From positions 23,184-87,183 of the forward strand of contig CASEER010000005.1 of assembly GCA_949287085.1 (NCBI GenBank): a stretch of 64,000 nt of DNA, read 5' to 3'. Shown here piece by piece: positions 59,399 through 64,000 of this stretch (the stretch's first letter is position 1; each line of letters opens with the position of its first letter). The stretch is from an uncultured Coriobacteriaceae bacterium (GTDB taxonomy: Bacteria > Actinomycetota > Coriobacteriia > Coriobacteriales > Coriobacteriaceae). The notes beneath the pieces were generated by a model that did not search any database, was not told the origin of the DNA, and was given only the letters and a program-made list of their open reading frames with translations. Made by a program: the position numbers and the translations under genes.

Positions 59399-60409
59399 CA
59401 GGCTTTTGAGGTACTTCTGGAAGACCGGCTTAAAGCCCACGTGGTCGGGGGCCTGCGTGGGCGTCTGCGGGAAGAGGTCGTGGCCGGGGAGGTTGTTGGT
59501 CTCAATCAGCAGCGTCGTATCCGGCGCAATGGCAACATCCCAGCCGAGGTACCCCATCTGCGGGATCTTCTGCGACGCGTCGAGCACGATGCCCTTTACG
59601 TCCTCCCACAGGGGAATCTGGTACCCGGGCAGGTAGGTGCCCGTGAGCGGATGGTTCTCGTACACATGGAAGTTCTTGTCGCACGCCGGCCCGCAGATCT
59701 TGCCCGTCTCAAGGTCAACCTCGGCGAACATACCGCCCGCATTGAGGTTGTCGACCGGCTTATCGCCCGCGCCCATGCGCACGCATGCGTAGATGACATG
59801 CGGCTCGCCATCAACGAGCAAGCTGTAAACACGCAGGGTGTTGACCGAACTCGGGTTCAGCGCCGCCATGGCGGGGTGCTGCACCACTACCTCCTCGACG
59901 ACGCTCGTGCCAGCCTCCTTGAGGTGGTTCCACAGCGCATCGGTCGAAGGAAAATCCGACACCGAAAGCTTCTCGATGCCCGCGCCGCATTTGGCGTCGT
60001 CGGGCTTGGCCATGAACGTGGGGTGCTGAGCAGCAAACGCGTCAAACTCCTCGCGCGTGCAGTCCTCAAAATACAGCCAGTCGCGGTGGAGGTACTCGCT
60101 AAAGTTTCCGTAAAGCTCGTGCTTGTTGTCAACAAGGTGATAGTACGCCGGGTCGTTGAGCATGCGCACGATCTGGTTGTTCACGCCGCGCGTTACGTAG
60201 GTGGCGCGCTGGACGTCGGTGAGGTCGTAGAAGCCGAGCTGCTCGTAATCCACGTAGCCGGCGCCGTATGTGAGCCCGCACTTTACTATATCGGTGAAAA
60301 GCCAAACGGGATTCTTGTCGCTCTTCTTGCAGACGCTTCGCCACGTCTTGAACAGCGCGCCGTAATCCATGCGCGAGATGCAGCGAACAATGTATCCCAT
60401 GCGGCCCAT
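59396..60409 (-). CDS. Sugar-transfer-associated ATP-grasp family protein
   Basis: 337 residues. The stretches PTFMAKPDDAKCGAGIEKL (ATP-binding Lys), VVEEVVVQHP, SVNTLRVYSLL, NAGGMFAEVD and LGWDVAIAPDTTLLIETNNLPG match the ATP-grasp family linked to polysaccharide synthesis clusters, which may attach an amino acid or similar acid to sugar. No glycosyltransferases are adjacent. ATG 60409, weak ribosome site AAGGCAGG. The stop TAG falls in a dispersed palindrome. Substrate unknown. Confidence 0.75.
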   Translation of the reverse strand: MGRMGYIVRCISRMDYGALFKTWRSVCKKSDKNPVWLFTDIVKCGLTYGAGYVDYEQLGFYDLTDVQRATYVTRGVNNQIVRMLNDPAYYHLVDNKHELYGNFSEYLHRDWLYFEDCTREEFDAFAAQHPTFMAKPDDAKCGAGIEKLSVSDFPSTDALWNHLKEAGTSVVEEVVVQHPAMAALNPSSVNTLRVYSLLVDGEPHVIYACVRMGAGDKPVDNLNAGGMFAEVDLETGKICGPACDKNFHVYENHPLTGTYLPGYQIPLWEDVKGIVLDASQKIPQMGYLGWDVAIAPDTTLLIETNNLPGHDLFPQTPTQAPDHVGFKPVFQKYLKSL

Positions 60410-60565
60410 AGGTAACCTGCCTTATTGTTGAATCAAGGTGCCATGTTGGCAGTATGCGCAGTCCAGCGATACCAGTATATCTATTCACTGCCGGGGGTTC
60501 GTTTTTTTGACAATATCATCAGGGGCTGTTAACCAACGCGCCGCTTGCATGCTGAGAGCGTTGCG

Positions 60566-61642
60566 CTAGAACCCATTGCGGTCGGCAAAGCGCTCGGATG
60601 CGTCGCACACGCCGTCGACGGCCTCGGCCCAGGGCACAAAATCGGGGGTGTCCACAATGATGCCGTCGGCGTCCCAGGCAGCTTGGTGGGAGAGGTCCCA
60701 GCTGGTGCGCGGCTGCGGCCGTACGGGCAGGTACGGTGCCATATAGGTGGGGTTGAGCAGGAAAAACGCTCCGCCGTCGCAGCGGGTGGCAAAGTCGCGC
60801 AGCGCGCGTTTTGCCGGGCGCCGCCGCCCCAGCTTGTAGAGCAGGAGCGTGCGGGCGAGCAAAAACCATGGCGAGTCGTCGAGCACTGCCGCGGCTTGAT
60901 CGCCGCGTTCGGCCTCAAGCTCGTGGGCAAACGCGAAGAACCCGTCCTCATCCTCCAGACGAGCAAGCGCCAAAAACACCGTGCCCTCGGCATGGCTGGG
61001 GTAGCCCGCCGCGCGCAGCACGAGCCGCGCATAGCGCTCGGCCGCCCGGTAGCGCGCGCTTGCGAGGCACATCTGGGCGAGTGCTTCGAGCGTGTGGAGC
61101 CATCCGATGAGCGTGGGCTCCGGTACGGTCAGAGCAGCTGCCGTGGCATAGGGGTCCCCGTTGTCGAGCGTCCGCTCGGCCACGAACTGCTTGTCCCAAA
61201 AATGCGGCGCCTCGTCTGAAAAGCCGGGCACGCTATCGATCAGCTGCCGGTGCACGCGCTGCTCGAGCTTAAGGAGCTCGCCCAGGCACGCGTCGATACT
61301 AATATTAGAGAGCAGCAGCCCTACGAGCGTCGCGTCGATACAGAGCTGGTCGGTCTCGGCGATTTTAAAGAGCACGAGCCGCGTTTCGTCAAACAGCTGC
61401 GCGCGCTTGCGGTCAAACTCGTTGTCGTCGGCCTCGTCTTCAATGACGCGCATCTGCTGCATGAGGTGCTCGTGCGCGTTGGTGTAGGCTACCAGCGCCT
61501 GTGCGTGCGCGCTGCTCGCGTACTTTTCGAGCCGCTGCGGAATGTCGTCATGCACGAGCTCGCGCGCCGCGGCCGTGAGCTCGGGGTGTTCCGCCAGGTA
61601 CGTGCGCTCCAAATATGCAGCAACATAGACGCGCGGATCCAT
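60566..61642 (-). CDS. Helical-repeat (TPR-like) protein, second of a coupled paralogous pair
   Basis: 358 residues, mostly helical, with no signal peptide, membrane segment or catalytic motif recognised. A segment near 195-240 (ARYRAAERYARLVLRAAG, then TVFLALARLED) aligns with one in the upstream gene, so the two are probably diverged duplicates; the repeat style recalls ST7/TPR proteins. ATG 61642 overlaps the upstream stop (TAATG), so translation is coupled. Function not recognised. Confidence 0.65.
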   Translation of the reverse strand: MDPRVYVAAYLERTYLAEHPELTAAARELVHDDIPQRLEKYASSAHAQALVAYTNAHEHLMQQMRVIEDEADDNEFDRKRAQLFDETRLVLFKIAETDQLCIDATLVGLLLSNISIDACLGELLKLEQRVHRQLIDSVPGFSDEAPHFWDKQFVAERTLDNGDPYATAAALTVPEPTLIGWLHTLEALAQMCLASARYRAAERYARLVLRAAGYPSHAEGTVFLALARLEDEDGFFAFAHELEAERGDQAAAVLDDSPWFLLARTLLLYKLGRRRPAKRALRDFATRCDGGAFFLLNPTYMAPYLPVRPQPRTSWDLSHQAAWDADGIIVDTPDFVPWAEAVDGVCDASERFADRNGF

Positions 61643-62796
61643 TAGTTATCGCCCCCGACGGTCATGCCACCCGCGCTGCCGGCGGCGCCCGAGCCCCAGC
61701 CTGCGGTGCCGGCGCCATCCCATCCGGCATTTGTCCCGCCTGCGCCATGTGCGGCGTGCTGCCGGGCCGAATGCTGCATTGCCTCCTGCACGAGCTCGTG
61801 TGTGGCCACCCACACAGCAAGCCCCGCGTTGTCGGGCGCGCCAAGCCCCTCCTGCAGCAGCGGCGTTGCCTCGCTCACGGCGAGCACGAGCTCATCTTCG
61901 CTGCCAGGCTCCACGTTGACGCGGCCAAACACGCCGTCGGGAAATTCGGCCTGGAAGTAGAGCGCCTCGGCCCCCTGCGGATACGTTTGCAGCAGGGTGC
62001 GGAGCGCGCGCGTGGCTCCCGGGAAGTCGAGCTCATGGTAGGCGATGGTGAGTTCGGCCAAAAGCTCCCACGCATCCTGCGTTTTCTCGGCTAGATGATG
62101 CCGGCGCCGCACGGGGAAGGGCGAGCGGTACGAGGCCGCGTGCTTTTGGCGGAACCGCCGCAGGTCCTCGCGCGGGCGCTCGAGCTTGGCCAGGGCAAGC
62201 ATGGCGGTAAGCCGCACGTCGGCGGGGTCGTCCGGCGCAAACGACAGGCAGTCTTCAACGGCGTCGAGCGAAAGTCGGTACTGCCCGGCCACCAGGGCCC
62301 GGGCGGCCAGCGCGGCAAGCCAGCGCACGAGTGGCCGCCGGCCAAAGCCGTTGGCAAACTCGCGCGCGTACACGTCGCGTGCCTGCGCGGACATCTCGGC
62401 ATAATCTGCCTCGACTTCGGCGCGGTGGTCAAGCAGGTAGGCCACGTACGCATCGTTGGTATTGGCCTCCACGGCGGCGAGCATGCGCTGCGCATCCCAA
62501 TTTTTGGGGTCGAGGGCGCATGCCTCGCGCAGCTGTGCCTCAGCCTCCGCGGCGGCGCGGTCGGCGGTTTCGTCGTCTGCGACAAAGGGCAGGCGGTAGT
62601 CGATGGTTTCGGTGGCGAGCGTTACCAGGTGAAACGACCGGTCGCGGTCGGTGGCAATCAGGTTGGCGGGGTCGGTGTTGTATTCCTGCAGGCACGACTC
62701 GATAAACGGCGCGTTTTCGAGCGGATACACGTGCTTGCGCTGCATGGTGCCGAGGATGAGGCGCAGGCAATCTTCTTGGATGGGATCGTACGCCAT
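61642..62796 (-). CDS. Helical-repeat (TPR-like) protein with Gly-rich tail, first of the pair
   Basis: 384 residues. N-terminal helices, central TPR-like repeats (AGQYRLSLDAVEDCLSFAPD, then LTAMLALAKLERP; YHELDFPGATRALRTLLQTYPQ), and a flexible tail of about 35 residues rich in Gly and Ala (GAGGTNAGWDGAG onward). ATG 62796 follows GGAGGAACC. Cytosolic. Coupled to the paralogue downstream. Possibly a scaffold or regulator; no function is assigned. Confidence 0.65.
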   Translation of the reverse strand: MAYDPIQEDCLRLILGTMQRKHVYPLENAPFIESCLQEYNTDPANLIATDRDRSFHLVTLATETIDYRLPFVADDETADRAAAEAEAQLREACALDPKNWDAQRMLAAVEANTNDAYVAYLLDHRAEVEADYAEMSAQARDVYAREFANGFGRRPLVRWLAALAARALVAGQYRLSLDAVEDCLSFAPDDPADVRLTAMLALAKLERPREDLRRFRQKHAASYRSPFPVRRRHHLAEKTQDAWELLAELTIAYHELDFPGATRALRTLLQTYPQGAEALYFQAEFPDGVFGRVNVEPGSEDELVLAVSEATPLLQEGLGAPDNAGLAVWVATHELVQEAMQHSARQHAAHGAGGTNAGWDGAGTAGWGSGAAGSAGGMTVGGDN

Positions 62797-63392
62797 GGTT
62801 CCTCCTCCCGCATTGCGTTGCTGGTCCCGGCGCGCCGCGTGCGGACGGCTCGTCTGGTATCGAATGCTCTAGCCTAGCATATACCCGCATGCTGCGGCAT
62901 GCACGGCGGGCATCTTGCGAGATGATTGCTCATTTATGACAAATCTGAGGCGGGGAGCTGCTGGGGCGGTGCGGCTGGGGCGGTGCGGCTGGCGCGCGAC
63001 GGGGTGGCACGAGCTGGCGCGGACCCGCGCGCGAAGAGGCGGCGAGGAACGTTGGCTCGGCTGCGCGGAGGGGCAGTGCGGGCTTGCATGCACGACAGGA
63101 TGACTGGGCTGGCGCAGGCTCGCGTGCGCGACGGGGGTCTGCAATATCCGTCGCTCATCTGCGCTTTTATCCGTTCACCTACCAGACTGTACCGTTGTTC
63201 GAACAGCCGCGCTCAACGCCGGGCGCGCGCGATAAAATGAACATAAATGCGGCACGGGAGCGAAATACCGGGGCGCCACGCCAGCGTGCAAGCACCCCGG
63301 GGGATGTGCGCCCGGCTTTATGATGGTCCTAACGGGGCCGATGAGCGGTCTCGTGAGTAATCAAGCCCAACGGCTTATGTTTGGAGGCACAT
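62797..63392. other. 596-bp gap before the alcohol dehydrogenase
   Basis: GC-rich low-complexity DNA, then an AT-rich promoter zone: palindrome TGTTCGAACA (63196-63205) and a -10-like TAAAAT (63233-63238) upstream of a leader of about 150 bases with a GC-rich hairpin-forming stretch near 63268-63312. No gene seen. Confidence 0.5.
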
Positions 63393-64000
63393 ATGGGACG
63401 TTTTACCAATCCGCGCGACCTGTACTTTGGTGAGGGAGCCCGTCACGAGGTCAAGAACCTCAAGGGCTCCCGCGCCATGATCGTCACCGGCGGCGGCTCC
63501 ATGCGTCGCGGCGGTTTTTTGCAGGACGTCGAGGCTGACCTCAAAGAGGCCGGCTTTGAGGTCCAGATCTATGAGGGCGTCGAGTCTGACCCGTCGGTCG
63601 ATACGGTCATGAAGGGCGCCAAGGCCATGCAGGACTTCCAGCCCGACTGGATTATTGGCCTGGGTGGCGGCTCGCCGATTGACGCAGCTAAGGCCATGTG
63701 GCTCTTCTACGAGTACCCCGACTTTACCTTCGAGCAGGCCGTGGTGCCGTTTGGCTTCCCCGAGCTGCGCCAGAAGGCCCACTTCTGCGCCATTGCCTCC
63801 ACCTCCGGCACGGCCACCGAGGTCACGGCGTTCTCCGTCATCACCGACTACGAGAAGGGCATCAAGTACCCGCTCGCCGACTTCAATATCACGCCTGATG
63901 TGGCCATCGTCGACCCCGAGCTCACCTACACCATGCCGCAGAAGCTCTGCGCGCACACCGGCATGGACGCGCTGACCCACGCCATCGAGGCCTACGTCTC
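63393..64000 (+). CDS. Iron-containing alcohol dehydrogenase, 5' part
   Basis: The first 202 codons are in the window; the gene runs off the right edge. MGRFTNPRDLYFGEGARHEV, GLGGGSPIDAAKAMW (NAD-binding), ASTSGTATEVTAFSVI and HTGMDALTHAIEAYV (metal His in DxxxHxxE) are those of group III Fe-ADH, also found as the C-terminal half of AdhE. Likely reduces acetaldehyde or another aldehyde to alcohol in fermentation. TTGGAGG precedes ATG 63393. An aldehyde dehydrogenase half is not present upstream. Confidence 0.9.
   Translation, partial: MGRFTNPRDLYFGEGARHEVKNLKGSRAMIVTGGGSMRRGGFLQDVEADLKEAGFEVQIYEGVESDPSVDTVMKGAKAMQDFQPDWIIGLGGGSPIDAAKAMWLFYEYPDFTFEQAVVPFGFPELRQKAHFCAIASTSGTATEVTAFSVITDYEKGIKYPLADFNITPDVAIVDPELTYTMPQKLCAHTGMDALTHAIEAYV

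Noticed and set aside
63196..63205. TGTTCGAACA as an SOS (LexA) box
   Set aside because: It shares the GTTCG/CGAAC words but lacks the four-base spacer of the Gram-positive LexA box, and the downstream gene is an alcohol dehydrogenase.
1..64000. CRISPR arrays, prophage or intact insertion sequences
   Set aside because: No regularly spaced repeats, no Cas, integrase, transposase or phage structural genes were seen; the repeats present are short palindromes.

Overview
The window is a high-GC bacterial chromosome segment with compact operons, short leaders and mostly AGGAGG-type ribosome sites. The gene set (class II ribonucleotide reductase, type III glutamine synthetase, UPF0210/DUF711 protein, LacAB tagatose pathway, sortase pilus, large C-terminal-SARP regulator, several Fe-alcohol dehydrogenases) suggests a gut-type Coriobacteriia member, most likely Collinsella or a close relative. 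That is recognition from memory, not a database result.

Region 1 (1-8.6 kb) is sugar catabolism that meets at tagatose-6-phosphate. It holds the end of an AgaS-type sugar isomerase, a NagA/AgaA deacetylase, galactokinase, a LacR-like DeoR repressor, a dead lacF (PTS IIA) remnant, lacA, lacB, lacC, a second DeoR repressor and a class II GatY-type aldolase. Together these could take GalNAc-6-P, galactosamine-6-P and galactose-6-P to triose phosphates. Pyruvate kinase follows at 9.4 kb.

Region 2 (11-22.5 kb) is housekeeping: a threonine-aldolase-like PLP enzyme, hisS, PEP carboxylase, rplM-rpsI, and a stand-alone PTS EIIA with nagB. Two accessory genes sit inside it at 17.1-19.6 kb: an XRE regulator and an AbiEi-like/DUF559-like protein. 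They are bordered by copies of an AT-rich motif.

Region 3 (23.1-39.8 kb) holds a 1065-residue STAND/SARP regulator, yhbY, a B12-dependent nrdJ preceded by two phased NrdR-like boxes and a terminator-like hairpin, and a complete three-gene sortase pilus operon (1948-residue LPRTG adhesin, LPQTG pilin, class C sortase).

Region 4 (40-48.5 kb) holds the DUF711 protein, a B12 methionine cycle set split over three overlapping genes (metF, reactivation-domain protein, short metH) and glnN.

Region 5 (48.5-64 kb) holds an orphan ureD, tRNA-Glu(UUC), a NudC-like hydrolase, uspA, a glycerol-dehydrogenase-like enzyme, a DHA2 MFS exporter, prfC, trmL, a CorA-like transporter, a second stand-alone EIIA, a sugar-transfer ATP-grasp protein, a coupled pair of paralogous helical-repeat proteins, and the start of an Fe-alcohol dehydrogenase cut by the window edge.

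The most unusual features outside genes are several families of dispersed palindromes in intergenic DNA. The four main findings are these palindromes (two of which supply the stop codon of the gene they follow), the NrdR box pair, the orphan ureD, and the AT motif around the XRE/AbiEi-like pair. I did not find a clearly new multi-gene system.
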